The notes beneath the pieces are model-generated. The model saw only the letters and a program-made list of their open reading frames with translations. It was not told where the DNA came from and did no database searches. The translations under genes and the position numbers were made by a program. Positions 1-8,336 of a stretch of 64,000 nt of DNA are shown piece after piece; the stretch's first letter is position 1; each line of letters starts with the position of its first letter. Source of the stretch: Mameliella sp. CS4. Its GTDB lineage: Bacteria > Pseudomonadota > Alphaproteobacteria > Rhodobacterales > Rhodobacteraceae. The stretch covers positions 44,110 to 108,109 of the forward strand of contig NZ_JAHXRQ010000018.1 of the NCBI RefSeq assembly GCF_019392335.1, given 5' to 3'.

Positions 1-1303
1 GCTCCAGCAGGATGTTGCGGGGGGACACGCCAAGCGCCAGTAGCGCGTTCTCGACCGCATGCAGCATGGGGGGCGGACCGCAGAGGACAAAGACCCAGGT
101 TTTCAGGGCCTCCGCATCCAGATGCCGGGTCAGCACGTCGGGCGTCAGAAATCCGGTTTCACCGGTCCAGCCCTTTGGCGGGTCGGACAGCAGGTGGACC
201 ACGCGCAGCGGACCGGTTTGCGTGCGCTGGTCCAGTTCCTCGCGGCAGGCGATCTGGTCTTCGGCCCGGTTGGCATAGAACAGCACGCGCGGGCGCGGGT
301 CCTTGTCGGCATCCAGCTGACGCAGGTGGGACAGCATCGGGGCGATGCCCACACCGCCGGCAATCAATGCGACGCCGCCGGCCTTGTCATGCCGCTGCAA
401 GGTCAGTGAGCCAAAGGGGGCATCGACCCAGGCTCGGGTGCCGGGTGTGACCTGACCCAGCCGGTTGGTGAAGTCGCCCAGTTCCTTGATGACAAAGCGC
501 AGCCTGCCGCCTTCGGCCGGGGCGGAAGCGATGGAAAACGGGTTTTCGTCCAGCGAGACGGCGGGCTCGCCGATGCTGATCCAGGCGAAATGCCCGGGGC
601 GATATCGCAGGCCCTTGTGGCCCTCGGGGTCAAGGCACAGCTCCCATGTCCGGTCTGCCAGCCGGGTCACGCTGCTGACCCGCCAGGGGCGCCGCGCCTT
701 CATCAGCGGCTTGACCGCGTAGACCCAGGCCAGAGAGAGCACGGCAATGGCAAACAGGACCCACCAAAAACCCCAGAGGACAGGGTCACCGCTGTACCGT
801 CCGGCGCGGGTGGCATGCAGGACGCCAAGCCCCGCCATGACCAGCGCCATGATCCCGTGCAATGCGCGCCAGACCTCGTGCCGGTATAACGCGTCACGCC
901 CCAGCGCCATGACCATCACGGCGCCCAGCAACAGCCAGGCGACGATCCCGGGCCAAAGTCCGGGCCAGTCGAAGTTCAACGGGGCGGAGCCGGGCGGTGT
1001 CAGGCCGGGCCGCAGGCTTTGCGGTCCGGAATAAAGAAACGGGTGCAGCAGGATCAGGGCCGAGGCGGCGCGGGCCAGCAACTGGTGCAGGCGCATGGTC
1101 ACATCCATGCCGATCCGCCCCGAGATCACGCGGAACCGCCCGGACAGGGCGAATTCCACCAGCAGGATCGCAAGCCCGGCCAGGGCCACGCCAGAGGCCA
1201 GTTCGTCCCGCAAGGGGCGCGGGGGAAGTCCCTGCAACGCGGACAGCGCCAGCGGTGCGCAGGTCAGGGCAAGGTAGAAAAGGACGAGAATTGCGGCGGG
1301 CAT
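1..1303 (-). CDS. Ferric-reductase-like transmembrane flavoprotein, 3' end outside window
   Basis: The minus-strand frame stays open from the ATG at 1303 to the window edge, so the C-terminus is missing. The first ~200 residues hold several hydrophobic helices with spaced histidines, as in ferric reductase / NADPH-oxidase-type haem membranes (a His in MRLHQLL and more in HEVWRALHG). Next comes a ferredoxin-reductase module. ENPFSIAS is the FAD-binding motif, GGVGIAPMLSHL the NAD(P)-binding loop, and CGPPPM the C-terminal signature. The protein probably moves electrons from cytosolic NAD(P)H through FAD and membrane haem to an acceptor outside. The acceptor cannot be told from sequence. Start chosen because it opens directly into a hydrophobic helix (MPAAILVLFYLAL). 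Confidence 0.8.
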   Translation of the reverse strand, partial: MPAAILVLFYLALTCAPLALSALQGLPPRPLRDELASGVALAGLAILLVEFALSGRFRVISGRIGMDVTMRLHQLLARAASALILLHPFLYSGPQSLRPGLTPPGSAPLNFDWPGLWPGIVAWLLLGAVMVMALGRDALYRHEVWRALHGIMALVMAGLGVLHATRAGRYSGDPVLWGFWWVLFAIAVLSLAWVYAVKPLMKARRPWRVSSVTRLADRTWELCLDPEGHKGLRYRPGHFAWISIGEPAVSLDENPFSIASAPAEGGRLRFVIKELGDFTNRLGQVTPGTRAWVDAPFGSLTLQRHDKAGGVALIAGGVGIAPMLSHLRQLDADKDPRPRVLFYANRAEDQIACREELDQRTQTGPLRVVHLLSDPPKGWTGETGFLTPDVLTRHLDAEALKTWVFVLCGPPPMLHAVENALLALGVSPRNILLE

Positions 1304-1435
1304 GGTGTTTTGGCCTTGGGTCAACCGCCCCTAGCACGGCTGCGTGACGGAAGCACGTCAAACGCGGCGCGGCTTGCGGCGGTCGGGCTTTCGTGCCACA
1401 GCGAATGCGCTTTTTTCCATCAATGGATCACCCAC

Positions 1436-2311
1436 ATGCCCAAGACCTGGACCGCCTTCACCAAGCTTGCCGACAAGGACAAGGCCGAGGCCCTGGGCCT
1501 CGCGCTCGAGGAGCTTGACCCCGAGCCCACGGGCATCGGCGTCTTCGAGATCGAGGACGGCACTGGCACCTGGGAGGTGGGCGGCTATTTCACCGAGGCC
1601 CCGAACGAGATCGAGCTTGCCCTGCTGGCCGCGGCCTATGACGCCAATAGCTTTGTCATTTCCGAGGTGCCGGACACCGACTGGGTCGACAAGGTCCGGC
1701 GCGAATTGACGCCGGTCGAGGCCGGGCGCTTTTTCGTCTATGGCAGCCATGACGCGGACAAGATCCCCGACGGTGCAGAGCCGCTGCTGATCGAGGCGGC
1801 GATGGCCTTTGGCACCGGGCACCACGGCACCACACAGGGCTGTCTCGAGGCGCTGGACCGGCTGGCGACAGAAGGATTCCAGGGGCGCAACGTTGCCGAT
1901 ATCGGCTGTGGTACCGCCGTTCTGGCGATGGGGGCTGCGCGAATCTGGCCCGATCCGGTGATCGCCTCGGACATCGACGAGGTTGCCGTGGAAGTGGCAG
2001 AGGCCAACGTGCGGGCCAACGATCTGGCCAACAAGGTCACCTGTGTCGTGGCCGCCGGATTTGACAGCCGCGAGTTGCACGACCGTGCGCCCTATGACCT
2101 TGTCTTTGCGAACATCCTGAAACAGCCGCTGATCGACCTGGCGCCCGACATGGAAAAGCATCTGGCCCCGGGCGGGTATGCTATCCTTTCGGGTATTCTG
2201 ACCTGGCAGGCCGACGAGGTCGTCGAGGTCTACACTGCCCACGGGATGCCGCAATTGCGCCGCGATGTGATCGGTGAGTGGGTGACGCTGACGCTTCGGA
2301 AAAACCAGTAA
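1436..2311 (+). CDS. prmA: Ribosomal protein L11 methyltransferase
   Basis: This 291-residue protein has the PrmA signature FGTGHHGTT at about residues 123-131. It also has a SAM-binding DIGCGT at about 153-158 and the substrate loop FANILKQPL. PrmA trimethylates ribosomal protein L11 in the cytoplasm, using S-adenosylmethionine. The N-terminal ~110 residues are the L11-recognition domain. An in-frame reading continues upstream to 1019 but lies over the divergent flavoprotein gene. The ATG at 1436 gives the usual family length and N-terminus (MPKTWTAF). It stands alone on the plus strand; an inverted repeat follows at 2325-2361. Confidence 0.93.
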   Translation: MPKTWTAFTKLADKDKAEALGLALEELDPEPTGIGVFEIEDGTGTWEVGGYFTEAPNEIELALLAAAYDANSFVISEVPDTDWVDKVRRELTPVEAGRFFVYGSHDADKIPDGAEPLLIEAAMAFGTGHHGTTQGCLEALDRLATEGFQGRNVADIGCGTAVLAMGAARIWPDPVIASDIDEVAVEVAEANVRANDLANKVTCVVAAGFDSRELHDRAPYDLVFANILKQPLIDLAPDMEKHLAPGGYAILSGILTWQADEVVEVYTAHGMPQLRRDVIGEWVTLTLRKNQ

Positions 2312-2324
2312 ACAAAGGGTTAAC

Positions 2325-2361
2325 TGGGGCAATCGAGGCTAAATTGAATCCAATTGCCCCA
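2325..2361. other. Inverted repeat downstream of prmA
   Basis: TGGGGCAAT (2325-2333) is mirrored by ATTGCCCCA (2353-2361) around a 19-base AT-rich loop containing a GANTC site. There is no T tract right after the stem, so it is a weak terminator candidate. It may instead be a protein-binding site in the leader of the next gene at 2427. Confidence 0.35.
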
Positions 2362-2426
2362 ATCTTGCCATAAAGTTTGGCTAAAAATTGCCTTATCCGG
2401 TGGGGGCCGGTTGAAATGAGGCTGCC

Positions 2427-2771
2427 ATGGACGACGCTCAGAGGAGCTTTCACAAGCGTGAACAAGCGCTGCGGCGCAAGCACATCCGGATGTCACAGGG
2501 GTATATGACCCGGATGAACCGCAACGGCGTGATCGAACAGGTCCCCCAGAGCAGGATGAGCGGTTTCGGCCTGCACCTGTTCCTGCGCCTGGTGGTGGCG
2601 GTGATGCTGTTCAAGGTGGTCGCCCTGGCCTGGCTGGGCGACCCGATTTACACCGGACACGTCGAACGGCTGTCACAGGGCGTTTTCTATGAAAAGGCCG
2701 GGGCGTGGATCCTGCAGGTCGATCCCGTGACCCGCGTGCTGTCTGGTTTCCTCACGCCGGTCATGGGCTGA
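2427..2771 (+). CDS. Small single-span membrane protein, conserved-hypothetical type
   Basis: The product has 114 residues. The first ~48 are strongly basic (MDDAQRSFHKREQALRRKH). One hydrophobic segment follows at about 50-72 (LFLRLVVAVMLFKVVALAWL), then a short tail of mixed character. The basic-then-hydrophobic order predicts an N-in inner-membrane protein. I do not recognise a named family. A strong bidirectional terminator lies 30 bases after the stop. The upstream leader holds the inverted repeat at 2325-2361. Confidence 0.75.
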   Translation: MDDAQRSFHKREQALRRKHIRMSQGYMTRMNRNGVIEQVPQSRMSGFGLHLFLRLVVAVMLFKVVALAWLGDPIYTGHVERLSQGVFYEKAGAWILQVDPVTRVLSGFLTPVMG

Positions 2772-2800
2772 ACAACCCAAGGTATCGAGAGACAAGAAAA

Positions 2801-2829
2801 AACCCGCGCTTCCGATGAAGCGCGGGTTT
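2801..2829. terminator. Bidirectional rho-independent terminator
   Basis: A perfect 11-bp stem, AACCCGCGCTT with AAGCGCGGGTT, closes a 6-base loop. A-rich sequence lies on its left and T/C on its right. It separates the plus-strand gene ending at 2771 from the minus-strand DUF1127 gene ending at 2898, so it can serve both. Confidence 0.85.
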
Positions 2830-2897
2830 CCCCTATGCCGTGAGTGGCGTTGCCCGTCAGGCCGATCATCCCGGTCGGCCGTCAGCGCGCGTGGTCT

Positions 2898-3173
2898 TCA
2901 GAAACGGCGTGCAACGTTGTCGATGTCGCCGCGGTGCAGACCGATATCTTCCAGCTCGCGGTCGGTCAGGGCCGACAGGCTGTTGCGGGTCAAGCGTGCG
3001 TCGTTCCATGCGGAGAACGCGTTAAAGACAGCGGTGATGAAGCTGCCGATTCCTGCGGCGGAATCCGACGGACGTTGGGCGCGGGTCGCACCGAATGCCG
3101 AAGTGAAGATGTTGCCGATCTGGGCTGCGGAGCCCGACGCGGCGAAGGGGCGGTTTGTGTCGAATGCGGCCAT
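2898..3173 (-). CDS. DUF1127 domain protein
   Basis: This 91-residue protein ends in a DUF1127 segment: LTRNSLSALTDRELEDIGL followed by HRGDIDNVARRF. That pattern of a conserved L-D-R-L-DIG helix pair is typical of the family. DUF1127 proteins in Rhodobacter and Agrobacterium relatives are small, often stress-induced, and some bind RNA. The N-terminal ~50 residues are low-complexity and Ala/Ser-rich. The ATG at 3173 was chosen over an upstream one because AAGGAG lies at a proper distance. The divergent region upstream carries two direct repeats (3251-3287) that could be operators. Confidence 0.85.
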   Translation of the reverse strand: MAAFDTNRPFAASGSAAQIGNIFTSAFGATRAQRPSDSAAGIGSFITAVFNAFSAWNDARLTRNSLSALTDRELEDIGLHRGDIDNVARRF

Positions 3174-3490
3174 CGCTGGTCTCCTTGGGAAGGGGGGTGT
3201 GTGTTCGTTCTGAAACCGCACATAGTTTGGGCAATCTGCTGCAACAAGGCGCATTTTCTGCATGGGTCACATGCGATTTCTGCATGGCATATGCCGCGGT
3301 TAACCCTACTGAAAAACAAGCAAAAATCCGCTCTATCCGAGGTCGTTTTCCGGCAGCTCTCTGCCGCAATCAAACGCAACGTGTCGGGGTTGGGACAGCC
3401 GGTGTCGCAAATGGCCCTCGCCGCATTAACCTTGGCTTTTGTTCGCCTTTCGTGCTAGCCGTGTCTGAAAAACAACACGGGCGGGCATCC
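3174..3490. other. Intergenic region between DUF1127 gene and ruvC
   Basis: This 317-bp divergent spacer has no convincing gene. It is clearly more AT-rich than its neighbours and contains the two 15-bp near-identical direct repeats at 3251-3265 and 3273-3287. Promoters for both flanking genes must lie here, but no consensus -35/-10 pair stands out. Confidence 0.6.
3251..3287. promoter_or_regulatory. Pair of direct repeats, possible operator
   Basis: GCATTTTCTGCATGG (3251-3265) and GCGATTTCTGCATGG (3273-3287) match at 13 of 15 positions. They are spaced 22 bp start to start, about two helical turns. They lie ~80-110 bp upstream of the DUF1127 start and ~200 bp upstream of ruvC. Confidence 0.35.
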
Positions 3491-3979
3491 ATGCGAATTT
3501 TGGGCATTGATCCGGGGCTTCGGACCCTTGGATGGGGTGTGATCGAGGTCGAGGGCAGCCGACTCAGGCATGTCGCGAACGGGTTGTGCAAGCCCGGAGG
3601 CAAGGAATTGGCCGAACGCCTGCTCGCCCTGCACGAATTGCTGACCGATGTTTTCAATCGGATGTTGCCCGACGAGGCGGCTGTGGAACACACCTTCGTC
3701 AACCGCGACGGGGCCGGCACGCTGAAACTGGGGCAGGCGCGGGCGATCGCCCTGTTGGTTCCGGCGCAGTTCGGCCTGCCGATCGGGGAGTACGCGCCGA
3801 ACTCGGTCAAGAAGACGGTGGTCGGTGTCGGCCATGCCGAGAAACACCAGGTGGAGCACATGGTGAACCTGCAACTCCCCGGCGCCAATCCGGCGGGACC
3901 GGACGCGGCGGATGCCTTGGCGGTGGCGATCTGCCATGCGCATCACATGGGCGCCCGGCGCATGAAGGTGCGCGCATGA
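3491..3979 (+). CDS. ruvC: Crossover junction endodeoxyribonuclease RuvC
   Basis: RuvC is the Holliday-junction resolvase that works with the RuvAB motor in recombination repair. The 162-residue protein carries the four catalytic acids at the classical positions: D7 (GIDPGL), E66 (AVEHTF), D138 and D141 (PDAADAL). The start gives the standard MRILGIDPG N-terminus. The stop overlaps the ruvA start by 4 bases (ATGA), so the two are translationally coupled. Confidence 0.96.
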   Translation: MRILGIDPGLRTLGWGVIEVEGSRLRHVANGLCKPGGKELAERLLALHELLTDVFNRMLPDEAAVEHTFVNRDGAGTLKLGQARAIALLVPAQFGLPIGEYAPNSVKKTVVGVGHAEKHQVEHMVNLQLPGANPAGPDAADALAVAICHAHHMGARRMKVRA

Positions 3980-4650
3980 TCGGGCGCATCGCGGGACGGA
4001 TCGTCTACCACGGCGAGGATCATGTGCTGATCGACGTCCAGGGCGTCGGTTATGTTGTCTATTGCAGCGACCGCGTGCGCGCGGGCCTGCCCGGCGCGGG
4101 CGAGGCCGCGGCGCTTTATACCGATCTTCTGGTGCGCGAGGACCTGTTACAGCTGTTCGGCTTTCCGACGCTGGTGGAAAAGGAATGGTTCCGCCTGTTG
4201 CTGTCGGTGCAGGGCGTGGGCGCCAAGGCGGCGCTGGCGATCCTGGGCGCGCTTGGTCCGGACGGGGTCAGCCGTGCGCTGGCGCTGGGCGACTGGACGG
4301 CGATCAAGGCGGCCAGGGGGATCGGCCCCAAGACGGCGCAGCGCGTCGTGAACGAGCTGAAGGACAAGGCGCCTGCCATCATGGCGATGGGCGTCAGCGA
4401 ACCCACCAGCGCCGAGCCGCATGCAGCCCCTGCCGAGGTGATCGAGACGTCTGTGGCCCCCGATGCCCCCCGCAAGGCCCCCCCGCGCCGGTCCAGCGCA
4501 CAGGCCGAGGCGCTTTCGGCGCTGGGCAACCTGGGTTACGGCCCCTCCGAGGCCGCAGGTGCCGTGGCCGAGGCCGCCGGAGCCGAGCCGGAGGCGGAGA
4601 CCGCCGGCCTGATCCGCGCGGCGTTGAAGCTGCTGGCGCCGAAGGGGTAG
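3976..4650 (+). CDS. ruvA: Holliday junction branch migration protein RuvA
   Basis: RuvA is the DNA-binding tetramer that recruits RuvB to four-way junctions. The 224-residue protein begins MIGRIAGRI (OB fold). It has two helix-hairpin-helix motifs, VQGVGAKAALAIL and ARGIGPKTAQRVV, in domain II. Domain III at the C-terminus (EALSALGNLGY) contacts RuvB. An Ala/Pro-rich linker at about 135-175 separates domains II and III. ruvB is normally the next gene, but here a putative nuclease gene starts 3 bases after the ruvA stop. Confidence 0.95.
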   Translation: MIGRIAGRIVYHGEDHVLIDVQGVGYVVYCSDRVRAGLPGAGEAAALYTDLLVREDLLQLFGFPTLVEKEWFRLLLSVQGVGAKAALAILGALGPDGVSRALALGDWTAIKAARGIGPKTAQRVVNELKDKAPAIMAMGVSEPTSAEPHAAPAEVIETSVAPDAPRKAPPRRSSAQAEALSALGNLGYGPSEAAGAVAEAAGAEPEAETAGLIRAALKLLAPKG

Positions 4651-4653
4651 GGG

Positions 4654-5520
4654 ATGCGCTTGGCCGAGATATTAAAGGCGCGCGACATTTCGGCGAATGA
4701 GATGTCTGTGGTTCTGCACCGACCCGCAGAACTCCGGTTGCGACGAGCATTGGCCCATCTGGTCAGCAACCGCCGTGAACTCTTTGAAACCTATCAATCG
4801 TTTCACAACAGAACCGCCACTGCGACTCTCCACAGGCGACCTAGGCTGCTTTCCTTCGCGGAAATGGAACCCGGAGAGATGGTCTTTGTGGGGTGTTACA
4901 ACGCGGTGTTTCGTGGTGCGCGCCCCTATGCCGAGATTGGCGCCGATCCGAACATTCAGGAGCTTCACCGGGATTTCGGCATGGATCTGTGGTGGGATGA
5001 TGAAAACGAAACGCACCCTTGGTTCGATCTGCAACCCTTGCCGGATCTGGCGGATCTGGCCGGGCGGTTGCGCATCGAAACCCCTGCTGGACGGACCTAC
5101 ATGAGGTTGGCCGACAGGTTGGATGCAGAAGTCATCGCGATTGAGCGCGTTTCGCGATACGCCCCCCCGTTTCCGGGTTGGCGAAGCCTGTGCCTGACAT
5201 CCTCGGACGTCCGGTTCCTGCCGGGCGACTGGGCCGCGCGCTTGCGCGAGTGGCGCGGTGTCTATCTGATCGTCGACGAAAGCGACGGTGAGCGGTATGT
5301 CGGCTGCGCATACGGAGCGGAGAACATCCTTGGGCGCTGGCAGCAACATTGTGCCAGCGAGGTGGGAGTCACCGTCGAATTGGCTCGACGCGACACGTCC
5401 GATTTCCGGTTCTCCATTCTTGAGAGGGTTTCCCCGGACATGCCCCCAGAAGACGTCATCGCGCTTGAACATACATGGATGGCACGACTCCATACGCGAC
5501 AATTTGGGTTGAATACATGA
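4654..5520 (+). CDS. GIY-YIG nuclease-like protein inserted between ruvA and ruvB
   Basis: The product has 288 residues. The C-terminal ~90 look like a GIY-YIG nuclease fold: GVYLIV at 202-207 is the GIY strand, YVG at 215-217 the YIG strand, with R228, E272 (the usual metal-binding Glu) and a closing GLN at 285-287. The N-terminal ~200 residues are of unknown type, charged and Trp-rich (DLWWDDENE). It starts 3 bases after ruvA, and its TGA overlaps the ruvB ATG (ATGA), so it is co-translated with ruvAB. Codon use is visibly less GC-rich than the flanking ruv genes, consistent with transfer. A repair, recombination or defence role is inference only. Confidence 0.7.
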   Translation: MRLAEILKARDISANEMSVVLHRPAELRLRRALAHLVSNRRELFETYQSFHNRTATATLHRRPRLLSFAEMEPGEMVFVGCYNAVFRGARPYAEIGADPNIQELHRDFGMDLWWDDENETHPWFDLQPLPDLADLAGRLRIETPAGRTYMRLADRLDAEVIAIERVSRYAPPFPGWRSLCLTSSDVRFLPGDWAARLREWRGVYLIVDESDGERYVGCAYGAENILGRWQQHCASEVGVTVELARRDTSDFRFSILERVSPDMPPEDVIALEHTWMARLHTRQFGLNT

Positions 5521-6545
5521 GCGACCCCGACCCCACCCTGCGCCCCGATCCCTTGCCCGAGGACCGCGACCGCGCGCTTCGTCCTCAGATGCTGGAGGAT
5601 TTCATCGGCCAGGCCGAGGCGCGCGCCAACCTGCGCGTCTTCATCCAGAGCGCGCGCAGCCGTGGCGAGGCGATGGACCACACGCTGTTCCACGGTCCTC
5701 CGGGCCTCGGCAAGACGACACTGGCACAGATCATGGCGCGGGAACTGGGGGTCGGGTTCCGTATGACCTCCGGCCCGGTTCTGGCCAAGGCGGGCGACCT
5801 TGCGGCGATCCTGACCAACCTCGAACGCAACGACGTGCTGTTCATCGACGAGATCCACCGGATGAATGCCGCCGTCGAAGAGGTGCTCTATCCGGCGATG
5901 GAAGACTACGAGCTGGACCTCGTCATCGGCGAGGGACCGGCAGCGCGCACCGTGCGGATCGAGTTGCAGCCCTTTACGCTCGTCGGCGCGACGACGCGGC
6001 TGGGCCTGTTGACAACGCCCCTGCGCGACCGGTTCGGCATCCCGACGCGGCTGAATTTCTACACCATCCCCGAGCTTGAAACCATCGTCACGGGCAACGC
6101 GCGCAAGCTGGGCGTGCGGATGGAGGGCGATGGCGCGCTGGAAATCGCGCGCCGGTCACGCGGCACACCCCGGATCGCCGGACGGCTGTTGCGGCGGGTG
6201 GTGGATTTCGCCGTGGTCGAGGGCGGTGGCGTGGTCAGCCGCGCCTTGGCGGACAATGCGCTGACCCGGCTGGGGGTCGACAGCCTGGGCCTGGACGGGG
6301 CGGACCGGCGTTACCTGCTGCTGATGGCCGAGAACTATAGCGGCGGCCCGGTGGGGATCGAGACGCTCTCTGCCGCGCTGTCGGAAAGCCGGGACGCGCT
6401 GGAGGAAGTGGTGGAACCCTATCTTCTGCAACAAGGGCTCATCAGCCGGACGCCACGCGGGCGGATGCTGGCACAGAAGGCGTGGAAACACCTGGGCCTC
6501 GCAGCCCCGGTGCCGCCGGGGCAGAGCGATCTTTTCGAAGGCTGA
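5517..6545 (+). CDS. ruvB: Holliday junction branch migration helicase RuvB
   Basis: RuvB is the hexameric AAA+ motor that drives branch migration. The 342-residue protein has Walker A GPPGLGKTT at 60-68, Walker B FIDEIHRMN, sensor-1 GATTR, the arginine-finger segment PLRDRFG, and the C-terminal winged helix (GLISRTPRGRMLA). Length and motifs are standard, so the upstream insertion has left it intact. The start ATG overlaps the stop of the GIY-YIG gene by 4 bases. Confidence 0.96.
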   Translation: MSDPDPTLRPDPLPEDRDRALRPQMLEDFIGQAEARANLRVFIQSARSRGEAMDHTLFHGPPGLGKTTLAQIMARELGVGFRMTSGPVLAKAGDLAAILTNLERNDVLFIDEIHRMNAAVEEVLYPAMEDYELDLVIGEGPAARTVRIELQPFTLVGATTRLGLLTTPLRDRFGIPTRLNFYTIPELETIVTGNARKLGVRMEGDGALEIARRSRGTPRIAGRLLRRVVDFAVVEGGGVVSRALADNALTRLGVDSLGLDGADRRYLLLMAENYSGGPVGIETLSAALSESRDALEEVVEPYLLQQGLISRTPRGRMLAQKAWKHLGLAAPVPPGQSDLFEG

Positions 6546-6547
6546 TA

Positions 6548-6955
6548 TCAGTCCACCAGACCCGCCGCCGCGCGCAGGCGGGTGGCCAGGTCCTGGACCT
6601 CGTCCGCGGTAAAGCCGCCAGTGACCTGCAAGGCGCCGCCAAGGATCGGTTGTGCCACCACCGCGTTCCAGACCGGCTCTCCGTCCAGTGTCAGTGCGAT
6701 CTGCTGGCCGACGGCCTCTTTGGTCATGCTGGCCAGGACGGGCGCGCTGTCCGCGCAGAGCGCCAGGTTGATTGTCGGTTGGCCGCTTTGCGTGAAAGAG
6801 GGGCTGGCATCGGCAAGGGCGACGGTTTCCGTCCGGTCGCCCGACGCAAGGGCTATGCGGCCCGCGTCGTTGCCGTTGCAGGCGGCAAGCGCGGGCGTGG
6901 CGGCGGCAAAGACGAAGGCGCTTACCAGGCTGAGCATGGTGCGTCGACTGTGCAT
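6548..6955 (-). CDS. Exported protein resembling the SecD P1-head domain
   Basis: The product has 135 residues with a signal peptide (MHSRRTMLSLVSAF..., cleavage near ALA-AC). The mature C-terminal half reads PILGGALQVTGGFTADEV then LATRLRAA. This matches the pattern of the periplasmic P1-head region of SecD, where a G-x-F-T-x-E-E-A-x-x-L-A-x-x-L-R helix is typical. It has no membrane part, so it cannot be a translocase subunit itself. An upstream in-frame ATG exists at 7009, but AGAGGAG sits before 6955. It converges on ruvB with a 2-base gap. Confidence 0.6.
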   Translation of the reverse strand: MHSRRTMLSLVSAFVFAAATPALAACNGNDAGRIALASGDRTETVALADASPSFTQSGQPTINLALCADSAPVLASMTKEAVGQQIALTLDGEPVWNAVVAQPILGGALQVTGGFTADEVQDLATRLRAAAGLVD

Positions 6956-7120
6956 GGGGTCTCTCCTCTGCTGTCCTTCCGACATGGGGGCGCGGGCATA
7001 GGCGGCCAAGCTGCGCGGGGGTCGGGTAAACCCGACCTTGCAGCGGTGGTTTGCCTTTCGGGCCGTTTTGAGGCAGGTCGCGGCGCAGTGCTATTCCAGG
7101 ACGTGAAGAGGACAGCCGGC

Positions 7121-7768
7121 ATGACCCAGGAAATGACCCCCGAAGAGATCGCCTCGCTCTTTACGCGGTCTGACGGCAGCTATCTCTGCGCGCGCTGGGG
7201 GCGTCCCCTGGCGCCGATCGTCTTTGGAGTCGAGGATGATACGCTGCAGGTGGTCAAGGGCGCCTTCGAGGCGGTCTGCACCCTGGCCGGGCACCAGATG
7301 GCAGAGACGGACCCCGAGCTTGGGGCCAATGTCATGGTCTTTTTCTTCCGCGACTGGGCCGAATTGCTGGAGGTGCCGGACCTTGATCGCCTGATCGAAG
7401 GACTGGCCCCGCTGGTCGACCGCCTGCAGGCTGCGGAGGCGAACCAGTATCGCGTGTTCCGCTTTGATGCCGATGGCGGCATCAAAGCCTGTTTTGTCTT
7501 CCTGCGGATGGATGGCGAATTGACCAAGGTCCCGGCAGAGACGCTGGCGCTGAGCCAGGTGGTGCAGACGATCCTGCTGTGGTCGGATCGGGCCTTTGCC
7601 GACCGCTCTCCGCTGGCGCAGGTCGAGGGCGGTCGGGTGATCCTGCGGCCCGACCTGGCCCAGGTGATCCGCGCGGCCTATGACCCGGTGCTGCCCGTCG
7701 CGGCGACGGATCCCAGCCATGCACTGCGACTGGCGGCACGGATCGCGGCGGGGCAGGGGCAGCAATAG
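7121..7768 (+). CDS. Conserved-hypothetical cytosolic protein
   Basis: This 215-residue protein has no signal peptide or membrane segment. It is acidic and mixed alpha/beta, with a central stretch (GANVMVFFFRDW) rich in aromatics. I do not recognise a named domain. The reading frame is open further upstream, but GAAGAGG precedes the ATG at 7121. The gene stands alone, between a minus-strand exported protein and a SpoIIAA-like gene. Confidence 0.7.
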   Translation: MTQEMTPEEIASLFTRSDGSYLCARWGRPLAPIVFGVEDDTLQVVKGAFEAVCTLAGHQMAETDPELGANVMVFFFRDWAELLEVPDLDRLIEGLAPLVDRLQAAEANQYRVFRFDADGGIKACFVFLRMDGELTKVPAETLALSQVVQTILLWSDRAFADRSPLAQVEGGRVILRPDLAQVIRAAYDPVLPVAATDPSHALRLAARIAAGQGQQ

Positions 7769-7925
7769 GGGCGCCCAGGGGGACGGACCAACGCGTCAGA
7801 GAAATCGACGGCTGCCTCGATGATGTCGCCATTCGGCAAGATTCGGCGGCTCTGTCCCCATGCTGACATGAGGCATTGCCGAGCGTCTCTTCGGGGATCA
7901 TCCTGAGTCCGGGGAGGGTCGAGAG

Positions 7926-8312
7926 ATGACCATCGACTACCACGAGGACGACGCGACAAAAGTCGTTGAATTTCATGTAAAAGGGCACATCAGCCGCGAG
8001 GTTTATGAGCCGCTGGTGCACAAGCTTCAGGACTTCATAGACCGCAACGGCACGGTGCGCATGATCGAAGTTGTCGAACATTTCCCGACCTTCGATCCGT
8101 CAATCCTGGTGCCGGGGCTCAAGTTCGACATTCGCAATATCCGCTACATCACCCATGTCGCGGTGGTGTCGGACATGGGCTGGATCAGCCCGGTGGTGAA
8201 GGCCGCGGGGGCGCTGATCTCGACCAAGATACGGACCTTCGGGATGGAAGACCTTGAGGCCGCGAGGGACTGGGTGCGCAGCGCCGATCCGGCGCGGGCC
8301 GGATCGAACTGA
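7926..8312 (+). CDS. SpoIIAA-like / STAS-fold protein
   Basis: The product has 128 residues. The pattern is strand (KVVEFHVKGHIS), helix, strand (VRMIEVVEHF), helix, strand (THVAVVSDMGW), and a final helix, as in SpoIIAA-like STAS proteins. The family is cytosolic and often binds lipids or nucleotides or acts in partner-switch regulation; the role here is not visible. Good GGAGGG Shine-Dalgarno before the ATG. A related-looking protein occurs at 13420. Confidence 0.65.
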   Translation: MTIDYHEDDATKVVEFHVKGHISREVYEPLVHKLQDFIDRNGTVRMIEVVEHFPTFDPSILVPGLKFDIRNIRYITHVAVVSDMGWISPVVKAAGALISTKIRTFGMEDLEAARDWVRSADPARAGSN

Positions 8313-8336
8313 CTCGGCCCGCGTCACCGGACGATC

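Noticed and set aside
1019..1435. Upstream extension of the prmA reading frame
   Set aside because: It overlaps the divergent flavoprotein gene, and PrmA family length fits the ATG at 1436.
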